DNA of 40,581 nt from Bacillota bacterium (GTDB taxonomy: Bacteria; Bacillota_G; Limnochordia; DTU010), in the NCBI GenBank assembly GCA_012799255.1, contig JAAZLQ010000162.1:1-40581 (forward strand). Reading direction: 5' to 3'. Under the pieces are notes generated by a model that did not search any database, was not told where the DNA came from, and saw only the letters and a program-made list of their open reading frames with translations. Position numbers and translations under genes: made by a program. Shown here piece after piece: positions 7,897-16,135 of this stretch (position 1 is the stretch's first letter; each line of letters opens with the position of its first letter).

Positions 7897-8727
7897 TTAA
7901 GCCTTAATAGCTCCTTCCATAACCCCTTTCAGAATGTGCTTCTGCATCAGTGCATAGAAGATTATTACCGGTAATATGGTGAGCATCAGTGCTGCCATCA
8001 ATAGACCATAATCTGACGTGTATGTACCATGGAAGTAAAAGGTGGTCAAGGGCAATGTCCGGTTTGACGGTGATATGAGCACCAAGGAAGGCAAAAGAAA
8101 GTCATTCCAAATCCAAAGCACATTCAAGATGATCAAGGTTAATGTTGTTGATTTCAGCAAGGGAAATACGATCCTAAAGAAAACCTGGATGCGGGAACAA
8201 CCATCGATCATGGCTGCTTCTTCCAGTTCCAAAGGAATTCCCTTAATAAATCCATGATAGAGAAACACGGCAAAGGACGAACCAAAACCAAGATACATGT
8301 AAACCAAAATCCAGCGATTGTTGAGCAAATTTAATCCCCCATAAATCTGCACCAGGGGAATCATAACCGCCTGAAACGGGATTAACATAGCTGCCACCAT
8401 GGCAAAGAACATGATCTTGTTGAAACGCCAGTCAGTACGGACGAACAAGTATGCTGTCATGGAAGAAAACACCGCGATAATGATCACGCTGAACACGGTA
8501 ATGACCAATGAGTTCATAAAGGCTGAAACAAAGCCCATTCTGTTGAATGCGTTGATAAAGTTTTGTAGAGACCACAGCTCAGGAAGGGCGAAAGGATTAG
8601 AAATGATATCTCGCCTGCTCTTAAAAGAGTTGATCAAAATAAAGAAAAAAGGAGACAAGTAAGCAGCTAACAGTGCATAAAGTACAATGCTTTTGATGAA
8701 CCTAAGGATTCGCTGTAGAGGCTTCAT
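7897..8727 (-). CDS. CUT1 sugar ABC permease, MalG type
   Basis: Inner-membrane permease of 276 residues with six predicted helices. The cytoplasmic EAA loop, which docks the ATPase, reads LELEEAAMIDGCSRIQVFFR at about 190-210. The C-terminus ends LKGVMEGAIKA, as in MalG homologues. Its start overlaps the stop of the partner permease (TAATG), so translation is coupled. The transporter is predicted to import sucrose, from the phosphorylase and fructokinase nearby. Confidence 0.92.
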   Translation of the reverse strand: MKPLQRILRFIKSIVLYALLAAYLSPFFFILINSFKSRRDIISNPFALPELWSLQNFINAFNRMGFVSAFMNSLVITVFSVIIIAVFSSMTAYLFVRTDWRFNKIMFFAMVAAMLIPFQAVMIPLVQIYGGLNLLNNRWILVYMYLGFGSSFAVFLYHGFIKGIPLELEEAAMIDGCSRIQVFFRIVFPLLKSTTLTLIILNVLWIWNDFLLPSLVLISPSNRTLPLTTFYFHGTYTSDYGLLMAALMLTILPVIIFYALMQKHILKGVMEGAIKA

Positions 8728-9614
8728 TATGCTTCAACCTCCAACTTTTTCGTGAAATAAACCTGCGTTAGGCTGATAGCTGCCACCAACATAAATAAGA
8801 GGAAAGCTTGAGACTGCCCAACGCCGTATTGTTGCGCCAAAAAAGCCTTTTCGTAAACATGCATACTAATCAACTCGCTACTCTTGAAGGGCCCGCCTTG
8901 AGTGAGTGCCAAGTTCACATCATAAACCATAAATCCACGTTGGATGGTTAGGAATACTGTAACAATAAACGAAGGGATCATGAGAGGTAAGACGATGGTT
9001 CTTAGTCTGTGAAAACCATTGGCCCCATCGATTGTGGCTGCCTCAATTAGCTCATTGGGGATATTTGTCAGCCCAGCAATAAAGATAATCATCATATAAC
9101 CAGAGTATTGCCACACACTGACAATGACCAAGGTCCAAAATGCTTTATCTGGATTTGCCAACCAGGAGTAGGACAAGGGACCAATGCTTAACGTACGTCC
9201 AATAAACACAAGGACATTAGAAAAAATGAACCTCCAGACAAGACCTAGAATAATGCCTCCGATCAGATTAGGAACAAAAAAGCCAGTCCTGAGTAGGTTC
9301 TGTCCCCTAACATTATCACCTGTAAGCGCATAAGCCAAAATGAACCCCAAAGTGTTGACGATTACCACCGTATAGAGTACATACTTGACGGTTAACAGGA
9401 AAGAGCTCCAAAACGTCTTATCCTTAAACACAGTCAGATAGTTACTAAAGCGGACAAAGGTATAGGCTTTAGCTATACCGTCCCAGTTTGTAAAGGTTAA
9501 ATAGACCCCGAAAAGAAACGGTACGATGATTACTGTGAGAAAAACCAACGTTGTAGGCCCTGCAAAAAGCAAGTAAGTCTTAAGTTTGTCGAGAAAGCGC
9601 TTTTCCATTGCCAT
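8727..9614 (-). CDS. CUT1 sugar ABC permease, MalF type
   Basis: Inner-membrane permease of 295 residues with six predicted helices and the EAA loop NELIEAATIDGANGFHRLR. An in-frame GTG at 9623 exists, but the ribosome site GAGGTG lies six bases upstream of the ATG at 9614, so the shorter protein MAMEKRFLDK... is preferred. It pairs with the MalG-type permease encoded directly downstream. A 15-bp hairpin separates it from the binding-protein gene, suggesting lower expression than the binding protein. Confidence 0.92.
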   Translation of the reverse strand: MAMEKRFLDKLKTYLLFAGPTTLVFLTVIIVPFLFGVYLTFTNWDGIAKAYTFVRFSNYLTVFKDKTFWSSFLLTVKYVLYTVVIVNTLGFILAYALTGDNVRGQNLLRTGFFVPNLIGGIILGLVWRFIFSNVLVFIGRTLSIGPLSYSWLANPDKAFWTLVIVSVWQYSGYMMIIFIAGLTNIPNELIEAATIDGANGFHRLRTIVLPLMIPSFIVTVFLTIQRGFMVYDVNLALTQGGPFKSSELISMHVYEKAFLAQQYGVGQSQAFLLFMLVAAISLTQVYFTKKLEVEA

Positions 9615-9654
9615 GACAGACACCTCACTTCGGGAACGAATACAGAAAATAGGA

Positions 9655-9691
9655 GAACATTAAGCAGCGAATGAACCGCTGCTTAATGTTC
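9655..9691. terminator. 15-bp perfect hairpin downstream of binding-protein gene
   Basis: GAACATTAAGCAGCG pairs perfectly with CGCTGCTTAATGTTC around a 7-base loop. It is followed on the plus strand by CGTTTTTTT. Read on the minus strand (operon direction), it has the A-run before it and only a weak T stretch after it. It probably acts as an intercistronic stabiliser or partial terminator for the operon and as a terminator for antisense transcription. Confidence 0.7.
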
Positions 9692-9698
9692 CGTTTTT

Positions 9699-10979
9699 TT
9701 AGAGTCCTTGCCAATAAGCTTCTACTTCTTTGAAGAAGGCATCTCTATTCACGAAGTTCGATAGATACTTTTGCATCGAAGCTCCTACTTGCGCCCAGTG
9801 ATCTGGCGGGAGATTCAACATAAAGGTCATTGTCTTGCCTTCTCTCACATAGTCAAGAAGTGATGCTGATAGGGGGTCATTAGGAGCAATGGTGATGTTG
9901 CTAAATGCTGGGATGATGTTCGCATCTACAACAAAGCGCTTTTGTCCCTCAGCATCATAGACCAACCAGTTCAAGAAATCTTTAGCTGCTTGTTGCTGTG
10001 CAGGAGAATTCTGTTCGCCATCTAAAATGAAATACTTTGTTACGCCTACAGGTATTTGGGTATTGCCAAAGCCGTTGGGATCATTACTAATTGGCACTGG
10101 TAAGAATCCGAATTGGCCACCACTTGTATCGAAATCAACGATCTGGGGCCATGCCCAGTTACCCATAAACCAGAAACCTACTTCGCCTTCACCGATCAGT
10201 TCGGTTCCCCGATCGTAGGTGCTTGCTAGCGGGTCGAGCCCATCATAGTTATACTTTTTCATTAAGTCAAATGTGTCTAGTAAGCCATTTGCCACAGTAT
10301 TATTAGCTAAGCTTACTGTGCCAGCCTTGAGACCTGTCATGAACTCATTAATGGTGCTAAAGTCTGGAGATTGGCCAGAATAGGCTAGTGCAAAGAAGTG
10401 GGCACCTAGTGACCAATCTTCTGGTGAAATGACCAACGCACCCTTGCCACTAGCTTCAATAGTATCGAACAATTGGCGCAACGCATCAACTGTATTGATG
10501 GTTGTAGGATCAAACTCCCCACCTAAAGCGTTTTCTAGGACTGGACGATTATAGATAAACCCATAGCCTTCTACAGTGACAGGGAAAGCCAAGATCCTTC
10601 CGTCCGCAGCCGTTGCCATATCTAGACTACCCTCAATGGCATCTGCAACCCACTTCTCATCGTTTAGAGCTAAGGCGCGATCTTGGAACAGCAACACGTC
10701 TCCAGCATCAAGCATCAGCAAAGCGGGAGCGTTACCAGAAGCGTACAAAGCAACTGCCCGTTCAAAAGGAGACTGACCTACACCTGCCGCGATAACCTCA
10801 ACGGTGACGCCATCGGTGATGCTGCTGTAGTAAGCTGCAATTTCTTCAAGTTGCGTCTGGATTTCTCCCTTAGAGTTGAGAATTGTGATCTGAACATCTT
10901 GAGCGAGAACAATACTGGACGATATGGAAAGAACCAAAACGACAGCCAACATGCATAGACCTAACCGATTTCTTCTCAC
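9699..10979 (-). CDS. Sugar ABC transporter substrate-binding protein (sucrose predicted)
   Basis: Exported binding protein of 426 residues in the family 1 (MalE-like) group. A signal peptide (LCMLAVVLVLSISSSIVLA) precedes the mature start QDVQITILNS; there is no lipobox Cys. The GTG start at 10979 has GGGGGAAAG three bases upstream. Typical stretches include GFWFMGNWAWPQIVDFD and VYDAEGQKRFVVDAN. It is first in the transport operon, behind its own promoter and a LacI-type operator. Sucrose as ligand is inferred from the adjacent sucrose phosphorylase. Confidence 0.9.
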   Translation of the reverse strand: MRRNRLGLCMLAVVLVLSISSSIVLAQDVQITILNSKGEIQTQLEEIAAYYSSITDGVTVEVIAAGVGQSPFERAVALYASGNAPALLMLDAGDVLLFQDRALALNDEKWVADAIEGSLDMATAADGRILAFPVTVEGYGFIYNRPVLENALGGEFDPTTINTVDALRQLFDTIEASGKGALVISPEDWSLGAHFFALAYSGQSPDFSTINEFMTGLKAGTVSLANNTVANGLLDTFDLMKKYNYDGLDPLASTYDRGTELIGEGEVGFWFMGNWAWPQIVDFDTSGGQFGFLPVPISNDPNGFGNTQIPVGVTKYFILDGEQNSPAQQQAAKDFLNWLVYDAEGQKRFVVDANIIPAFSNITIAPNDPLSASLLDYVREGKTMTFMLNLPPDHWAQVGASMQKYLSNFVNRDAFFKEVEAYWQGL

Positions 10980-11000
10980 AAACTTTCCCCCTTTTTTAGT

Positions 11001-11016
11001 ACAGATTTACATCTGT
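11001..11016 (-). other. 5' UTR hairpin with GUAA tetraloop
   Basis: On the minus strand ACAGAT-GTAA-ATCTGT forms a six-pair stem closed by a GNRA-type loop. It begins about 6 bases after the expected transcription start of the binding-protein mRNA and may protect the 5' end. Confidence 0.45.
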
Positions 11017-11029
11017 CTTGCTAATGTAA

Positions 11030-11059
11030 ATTGTATCACAACTTCAAAACATGTGTCAA
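11030..11059 (-). promoter_or_regulatory. Sigma-A promoter of sugar transport operon
   Basis: Minus-strand TTGACA (11054-11059) and TACAAT (11030-11035) with an 18-bp spacer, 51 bp ahead of the GTG start. The -35 box lies inside the palindromic operator. Confidence 0.75.
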
Positions 11060-11073
11060 CCGGTTAACACATG
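11050..11073. promoter_or_regulatory. LacI-family operator overlapping the -35 box
   Basis: A 24-bp palindrome with one mismatched pair, core TGTCAACCGGTTAACA, centred on CpG as LacI-family sites are. The same core recurs at 12640-12655 ahead of the sucrose phosphorylase gene, and a LacI-family gene lies next to that one. Binding here would block RNA polymerase. Confidence 0.8.
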
Positions 11074-11086
11074 CCTTTAGCAAAAA

Positions 11087-12535
11087 TTACTGGAGTGATA
11101 GACGCTGTACTTGCTGTGTTTCTGGATCCCAATAGGAAATTTCAAAGTGATGTGTTGCTAAATTGGACTCAAGTACCGCCTTGTGAACATCATCCTGCCA
11201 AGTGATTCTCAGACCATTGTCACCTATCCGCTCCACCGAGAACTGTCCGTCAAAGGCTGGGTAAGAGTTGCGGAACCGCATTAGCTGAAAGAGCTGTTTT
11301 ACGACAGGCCTTTCCATTTCCGCTTCCGCCTCTTCCAGACTATAATAGTGACGATTAATGTTTCTTCCTACCTTAGTCTCTTCTAATAACTGAATGTCGT
11401 TTTCACCAGCTAACAGCCCCACATAGTAAACCTGTGGAATGCCTGGGGTGAAAAACTGGATAGCCCTGGCTAAAAGATAAGCATCATCGTTGTTGCCTAG
11501 GGCTGAATAATACGTACAGTTTAACTGGTAAACATCAAGATTATTGTAAGCTGTAGTATTATAGATGGGCTTCACATTAGCTCCCCGGGAGAAAAGGTAT
11601 TCTTTCGTCTGCTCGATCTCATCCTCGCTCAAAAGATCCTTAACATCCACCACACCAATGCCGTCATGGGTGTCAAGGGTGGTATACTGCTTGTGGGGAC
11701 AAATCTGAAGCCAGTGCAACAGGCGCCGATTGTCACCTGAATACAGGCTATATAAGAGCAGCATAGGTAAGCAAAAATCATAGACCCAATAACCGCGCTT
11801 AGCCAACTCGAGTTGAATGGTGTAGTGCTCATGTATTTCAGGTAATACATCCACGTTATAAGGTTGCAGAACCTCTCGGGTAAAGTCCAATAGTTCCCAT
11901 ACTTCTGGTTGCACAAAAAAGCAATTGGTTCCTAGCTTCTTGATGGCATAAGCGAAGGCGTCTAAGCGGATGATGGCAGCATTCTTTTGCGCCAAAAAGC
12001 TTAGCGAATCACGAATAAACTCCCTGGTTACCTCGGAGTTGACGTTGAGATCTATCTGCTCCTCATCAAAGGTACACCAAATCTTTTCGCTAGTACCATC
12101 GGCAAAGGAAACATCCACATACGGGGCTCGAGGCTTACGACGGTAAATGCGCCCAAGATCTTCTTCAGTCGGCTCACCATTAGGCCAAAAGTCCTTATAC
12201 CTGATGAACATCTCAGCATATTTTGATTGATCCTTCTTGGCTTTGAAATCTTGGAAATAACTAGACTGGCGCGAAATATGATTGACCATAAAGTCCACCA
12301 TTAAATCAAACTCTGCCCCTAGCTCCATAATATCCTCATATGTGCCAAACGCGGGATCTATCTGACGATAATCAATGGGAGCAAAACCCCGGTCAGCAGA
12401 ACTGGGGTAAAATGGCAGAATATGAACACCTCCCACCACTCCCCGCAGATGCTTCTGTAAAAGGTATTTCAACTCTTTCAGGTTCTTTCCTAGGCTGTCA
12501 GAATAGGTTATCAGCATAGCTTGATTGCGAACCAT
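11087..12535 (-). CDS. Sucrose phosphorylase (GH13_18)
   Basis: Cytoplasmic enzyme of 482 residues, the normal size. It converts sucrose plus phosphate into alpha-glucose 1-phosphate and fructose. Family landmarks: HILPFYPSSADRGFAPIDY near residue 40, RLDAFAY with nucleophile Asp192, LPEIHEHY with acid/base Glu233, THDGIG with stabiliser Asp291, and the active-site loop NLDVYQLNCTYYSALG, then PGIPQVYYVG. The positions align closely with the Bifidobacterium enzyme. The loop NLDxYQ favours sucrose over sucrose 6-phosphate, in keeping with an ABC rather than a PTS route. ATG at 12535 is used, with AAAGGGGG upstream; a TTG lies one codon earlier. Confidence 0.93.
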   Translation of the reverse strand: MVRNQAMLITYSDSLGKNLKELKYLLQKHLRGVVGGVHILPFYPSSADRGFAPIDYRQIDPAFGTYEDIMELGAEFDLMVDFMVNHISRQSSYFQDFKAKKDQSKYAEMFIRYKDFWPNGEPTEEDLGRIYRRKPRAPYVDVSFADGTSEKIWCTFDEEQIDLNVNSEVTREFIRDSLSFLAQKNAAIIRLDAFAYAIKKLGTNCFFVQPEVWELLDFTREVLQPYNVDVLPEIHEHYTIQLELAKRGYWVYDFCLPMLLLYSLYSGDNRRLLHWLQICPHKQYTTLDTHDGIGVVDVKDLLSEDEIEQTKEYLFSRGANVKPIYNTTAYNNLDVYQLNCTYYSALGNNDDAYLLARAIQFFTPGIPQVYYVGLLAGENDIQLLEETKVGRNINRHYYSLEEAEAEMERPVVKQLFQLMRFRNSYPAFDGQFSVERIGDNGLRITWQDDVHKAVLESNLATHHFEISYWDPETQQVQRLSLQ

Positions 12536-12616
12536 CAATCCCAGCGCCCCCTTTAATAAACTGAAATTAGTTAGTTACACTAAGTGCTATTTCGTAATCA
12601 GATGTTTACAATAAAT

Positions 12617-12645
12617 AGTATACGTAACTAGATGGAATATGTCAA
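12617..12645 (-). promoter_or_regulatory. Sigma-A promoter of sucrose phosphorylase gene
   Basis: Minus-strand TTGACA (12640-12645), 17-bp spacer, TATACT (12617-12622), about 80 bp ahead of the start. The -35 box overlaps the operator in the same register as the transport promoter. Confidence 0.78.
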
Positions 12646-12657
12646 CCGGTTAACACA
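12640..12657. promoter_or_regulatory. Second copy of LacI-family operator
   Basis: TGTCAACCGGTTAACACA, identical to the core of the site at 11050-11073 and overlapping the -35 box. The likely ligand-responsive repressor is the LacI-family protein encoded at 12719-13696. Confidence 0.8.
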
Positions 12658-12687
12658 AGTTGCTGTAGTTTTCAGGTAAAAGAAAAA

Positions 12688-12706
12688 CGCCAGCTTAATG
12701 CTGGCG
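12688..12706 (-). terminator. Rho-independent terminator after LacI gene
   Basis: CGCCAGC / GCTGGCG around a five-base loop, followed on the minus strand by TTTTTCTTTT. It insulates the repressor gene from the sucrose phosphorylase promoter. Confidence 0.85.
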
Positions 12707-12718
12707 AAAGATCTGGTA

Positions 12719-13696
12719 TTAAGTTGTACCCCGTTCGATCAGTTCCACTGGTAAGCAGTTCTCAACCGCGACCGGCCTCTTGTTCACTAAATCGTCAATC
12801 AGCTTAACCGATAGCTCACTCATTTCCGCCAGGGGCTGTCTAATGGTGGTGATCTGCGGAAACACTAGAGATGCAATGGATACATCATCATACCCTATGA
12901 TTTTCATATCCTGCGGAACCCGCTTCCCTAGCTTACTACATACCTTCATAGCTGCGATAGCCATTATATCACTATTGAGAAATAGCCCATCAATATCAGG
13001 CTCTTGGATAAGGAGATCCGTTAAGAGTTCTTCGTATTTGGCCACTTCAAACACATTTACATCAGTCTCTACAGTGAAGTACGAAATCTTTTTTTCATCA
13101 GCCACATTCATAAATGCCCGGTGTCTCTGATTGGCTAGCATGTCTAAGTCTAAACTACCACACATATGGGCAATCTTCGTGCACCCCCGCTCGAGGAGCA
13201 GTTCCACTGCTAACTTCCCACCCTGATAGTTGTCAGAGGTAACATAGGGGATTTTATTAGAAATAAAACGATCAAAGGCTACCACTGGCAAATCCAACTT
13301 TTTATACTCTTCAACCTCCAACGTATGGCTGGCCATGATGATGCCATCTACTTGGTTACGCCTTAGCATCCAGATGTATTCCTGCTCTTTAGAGGCATCT
13401 AGTTGAGAGTTGCAGATCAACATTTTATAGCCGTAGGAATATGCGCAGGTCTCCAGATGAGACGTGAGCTCTCCAAAAAATGGGTGCGCTACTGTAGGCA
13501 CAATCAGACCGATAATGTTCGATTTTTTACGGAACAGCGAACGGGCCACTTCATTAGGCTGATAGTCCAGTTCTTCCATGGCGGTATAAACCTTCTTACG
13601 CGTAGCATCGCTTATATAACCCCGATTATTGAGAACTCGGGAAACGGTAGTAACTGAAACACCCGCCCTTTTTGCCACATCTTTGATGGTTGGCAT
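12719..13696 (-). CDS. LacI-family transcriptional regulator of the sucrose locus
   Basis: Repressor of 325 residues. The N-terminal helix-turn-helix reads TIKDVAKRAGVSVTTVSRVL, followed by the hinge YQPNEVARSLFRKKS with the minor-groove Leu. A periplasmic-binding-protein-like effector domain follows (IGLIVPTVAHPFFGEL, GIIMASHTL, IIGYDDVSIAS). The ATG at 13696 is preferred over the GTG at 13705 because AGGTGA lies five bases upstream and it gives the canonical MPTIKDVA start. Two identical palindromes in front of the downstream sucrose genes are its probable targets. The effector is unknown; sucrose or a derivative is likely. Confidence 0.92.
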   Translation of the reverse strand: MPTIKDVAKRAGVSVTTVSRVLNNRGYISDATRKKVYTAMEELDYQPNEVARSLFRKKSNIIGLIVPTVAHPFFGELTSHLETCAYSYGYKMLICNSQLDASKEQEYIWMLRRNQVDGIIMASHTLEVEEYKKLDLPVVAFDRFISNKIPYVTSDNYQGGKLAVELLLERGCTKIAHMCGSLDLDMLANQRHRAFMNVADEKKISYFTVETDVNVFEVAKYEELLTDLLIQEPDIDGLFLNSDIMAIAAMKVCSKLGKRVPQDMKIIGYDDVSIASLVFPQITTIRQPLAEMSELSVKLIDDLVNKRPVAVENCLPVELIERGTT

Positions 13697-13739
13697 TTTG
13701 ATCACCTATTCCTCAGCAACGTCTAGGATATTTAGCCCT

Positions 13740-13768
13740 ATTGTATCACAAATTCTATACAACGTAAA
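13740..13768 (-). promoter_or_regulatory. Likely promoter of LacI gene
   Basis: Minus-strand TTTACG, 17-bp spacer and TACAAT (13740-13745). An inverted repeat TTGTAT-N10-ATACAA (13741-13762) spans the -10 and spacer and could be an operator. The CCGG-centred operator seen downstream is absent here. Confidence 0.45.
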
Positions 13769-13843
13769 AAAGTTGTAATCCACCCGAGTAGAAGTCGAGT
13801 CGGTGAAGAGTAGTAAGTAACGGAATGAAATAATAGTGAGAGG

Positions 13844-13858
13844 TGCCTACAGTAGGCA
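13844..13858 (+). other. Small hairpin in the leader of the PHP operon
   Basis: TGCCTA-CAG-TAGGCA lies about 75 bp ahead of the PHP gene, inside a 236-bp divergent intergenic region that has no gene. Flanking GGAA...TTCC bases could extend the stem. I recognise no known riboswitch in it. Confidence 0.3.
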
Positions 13859-13932
13859 GGAGTTCCATCTTTACATTCGAAATCTCTAGCCATAGGGCAC
13901 AGCACAAATCATTCAACTAGGAGAGGGTACTC

Positions 13933-14847
13933 ATGAGTAATTTTGAGGCGTTTTCGACAGCAAAACCTTATTTTAAGGGGAACCTGCACACCCATTCAAC
14001 TATCTCCGATGGCAGGCAAAGTCCCAGAGAGGTAGTAAAGCTCTATCAAGAACGTGGTTTTGACTTTTTAGCACTAACAGATCATGAAGTGTTCTCGTGG
14101 TGGACTGAATATGACGAAAAAGATTTCTTGATCCTTCCCGGAATTGAAGCGAGCGGTAAAGCTCCAGGACCCTATCAATGTCACCATGTGGTTGGAATAG
14201 GCAATGACCAGGTACAACACAAGCACCTAGAGCGTTTTGACAACAGCCCGTTCCAAGGTCTTACTGGTGCTCAATCCATGGTAGATTATCTTGACGACCA
14301 AGGCTATTTCACAATTTACTGCCATCCGGTGTGGTCTAGACAGAGTTTTGCTGAGATTGAGGACCTCAAACGTTTTCGGGCAATTGAGGTTTATAACCAC
14401 AGTTGTCATCTGGAAAACTGTACAGGGTATGCCTCCTATTATTGGGATGAATTCTTACGCAAAGGCGAACGCATTTGGGGCGTGGCCAGCGACGATTCCC
14501 ACCAAATCATGGAAGGCGATCATGCTGGTGGCTGGGTTGTTGTGAACGCACCAGCACTAACTGTGGCAGACATCCACAACGGTCTAGTTCAAGGAAGTTT
14601 CTATTTCTCTAATGGTCCATCAATTGAAGCCTATGGAGTAAAAAATGGGCAAGTGTATGTCCGTTGTTCTCCAGCGGCCTCTGTTCATGTTATAACATTT
14701 GAAAGACGCGGCAAGAGCTTTCATGCAACTGGCGGTAACCTTTTAACCGAAGCTACCCATACGCTTCGTGGTGACGAAAAATATGTACGGATTGAAGTTG
14801 TGGATGAACGGGGGAGAACCGCGTGGAGCAATCCCATCTTCTTTTAG
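13933..14847 (+). CDS. PHP-domain metallo-phosphoesterase (CehA/McbA-like)
   Basis: Metal-dependent hydrolase of 304 residues. The PHP motifs are visible in order: NLHTHSTISDG (HxH), LALTDHEVF, a Glu in PGIEASG, IYCHPVWS, EVYNHSCHL and VASDDSH. Such enzymes hydrolyse phosphodiesters or phosphomonoesters with two or three metal ions. A small beta domain follows from about residue 225 (FYFSNGPSIEAYG onwards). The ATG has AGGAG upstream. It overlaps the next gene, an organophosphate-type transporter, by 25 bp, so its substrate is probably an imported phosphate ester. The substrate is not identifiable from sequence. Confidence 0.82.
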   Translation: MSNFEAFSTAKPYFKGNLHTHSTISDGRQSPREVVKLYQERGFDFLALTDHEVFSWWTEYDEKDFLILPGIEASGKAPGPYQCHHVVGIGNDQVQHKHLERFDNSPFQGLTGAQSMVDYLDDQGYFTIYCHPVWSRQSFAEIEDLKRFRAIEVYNHSCHLENCTGYASYYWDEFLRKGERIWGVASDDSHQIMEGDHAGGWVVVNAPALTVADIHNGLVQGSFYFSNGPSIEAYGVKNGQVYVRCSPAASVHVITFERRGKSFHATGGNLLTEATHTLRGDEKYVRIEVVDERGRTAWSNPIFF

Positions 14848-16100
14848 GCAAATGGCGTAGGAGGATTTTCGGCACACTCTGGCTTAGCTATGCCTTTATG
14901 TACCTGGGTAGGGTTAACATGGCGATCGCCTTACCTTTTATCGAGCAAGAACTGGGGTGGACCACCGTCACCCTTGGACTAATTAGCGGCAGCTTCTATT
15001 GGGTCTATGCCCTAGGCCAACTGGTCAACGGGGCACTAGGGGATCACCTGTCTCCCCGGTGGTTTGTCTTTGTTGGTCTAGTGGGCACTGCGGCCATGAA
15101 CCTTGGTTTCGGTTTTAGTGAGACCTTTATTCCCATGCTCTTGTTCTGGAGCCTAAATGGAGTCTTTCAATCCATGGGCTGGGGGCCTATTCTAAAAACC
15201 GCTTCGAATTGGACTAGACCTGCCGAGCGGAACAAAATGTCTGCGTTCTTAGGAACCACTTTTGTCCTCGGCTCGCTCATTTCCTGGTACCTTTCTGGCC
15301 AAATCCTCAGTAGGTTTGACCGGTGGGAGTTGGTCTTTTGGATCCCCGGCATTGTTTTGGGGTTGCACTCACTGCTGTGGGTGACTCTGATCCGGGACCA
15401 TCCGAGGGATGTGGATCTAACTCTAGATGAGTCAAGTAGCAGCACAACAGAACACAAGCCAGCACTTAGAATCTACATCCGCGAGACCTTAATCTTTTTA
15501 CGCCAACCCAAGTTCCTATTCTTAGCTTTAATCACAATTATCCAAGGGATAATTAAAGACGGAATCAGTCTCTGGACTCCTAGCCTCTTAGTGCAAAGCC
15601 ACAATCAGTCCATTGGGGTTGCTGCCATTTATGCGTTACTGATCCCCACGTTTGGCTTTTTAGGCGTTCTACTGGCCACTTGGTTTAACCACAAGCTGCG
15701 GGGTAATGATGAGTTGACCATCACTTTGCTCTTTGTAATTGGAGTCGCGGTGGCCCTATCTGCCCGCCTGGTCTTGACTAGCGGATCAGTGCTGGCCCTG
15801 GCCCTTTTGATTGGTCTATGCTCCCTGATTATCAACGGAATTAACATCGTTTTGCTGTCGTCCATCCCCCTCCGCTATTCTAATAGCGGAAAGACATCTA
15901 CTTTGGCGGGATTCCTAGATTTCGCCTCGTATGTGGGCTCCGGAACTATGACCATTCTGACCGGAGTAGTGGTTAGTAGCTGGGGATGGCAAGCTCTACT
16001 CTGGGTTTGGGTTGCCCTTTTTGTACTCGGTGGCGTGTTAATGCTGACCCGTGTGTTCTCTCCAGATACTAAATTAGCAGAAAACCCACCTATGCTTTAG
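14823..16100 (+). CDS. MFS transporter, organophosphate/anion (GlpT-like) type
   Basis: Integral membrane transporter of 425 residues with about twelve helices. The N-terminus shows FMYLGRVNMAIALPFIEQEL and the loop GALGDHLSPRWFV, both typical of the organophosphate:phosphate antiporter and related anion symporter groups; the Arg in YLGRVN sits where substrate-binding Arg is found in GlpT. The start is GTG at 14823 inside the upstream gene, backed by GGGGGAG six bases before it, so translation is coupled. Its pairing with a PHP phosphoesterase and a HAD phosphatase suggests import of a phosphorylated organic compound. Distinguishing the two MFS groups needs a phylogeny. Confidence 0.78.
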   Translation: MEQSHLLLGKWRRRIFGTLWLSYAFMYLGRVNMAIALPFIEQELGWTTVTLGLISGSFYWVYALGQLVNGALGDHLSPRWFVFVGLVGTAAMNLGFGFSETFIPMLLFWSLNGVFQSMGWGPILKTASNWTRPAERNKMSAFLGTTFVLGSLISWYLSGQILSRFDRWELVFWIPGIVLGLHSLLWVTLIRDHPRDVDLTLDESSSSTTEHKPALRIYIRETLIFLRQPKFLFLALITIIQGIIKDGISLWTPSLLVQSHNQSIGVAAIYALLIPTFGFLGVLLATWFNHKLRGNDELTITLLFVIGVAVALSARLVLTSGSVLALALLIGLCSLIINGINIVLLSSIPLRYSNSGKTSTLAGFLDFASYVGSGTMTILTGVVVSSWGWQALLWVWVALFVLGGVLMLTRVFSPDTKLAENPPML

Positions 16101-16135
16101 CAGTCGTGGGCAGAATAATTCACCAGGAGGTTTTC

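Noticed and set aside
11050..11073. CcpA cre site
   Set aside because: The palindrome is CCGG-centred and longer than the 14-bp cre pattern, and it occurs in two copies next to a local LacI gene, so a dedicated operator is more likely.
13769..13932. T-box or known riboswitch ahead of the PHP gene
   Set aside because: No T-box sequence, specifier loop or terminator/antiterminator pair could be found; only a short hairpin is visible.
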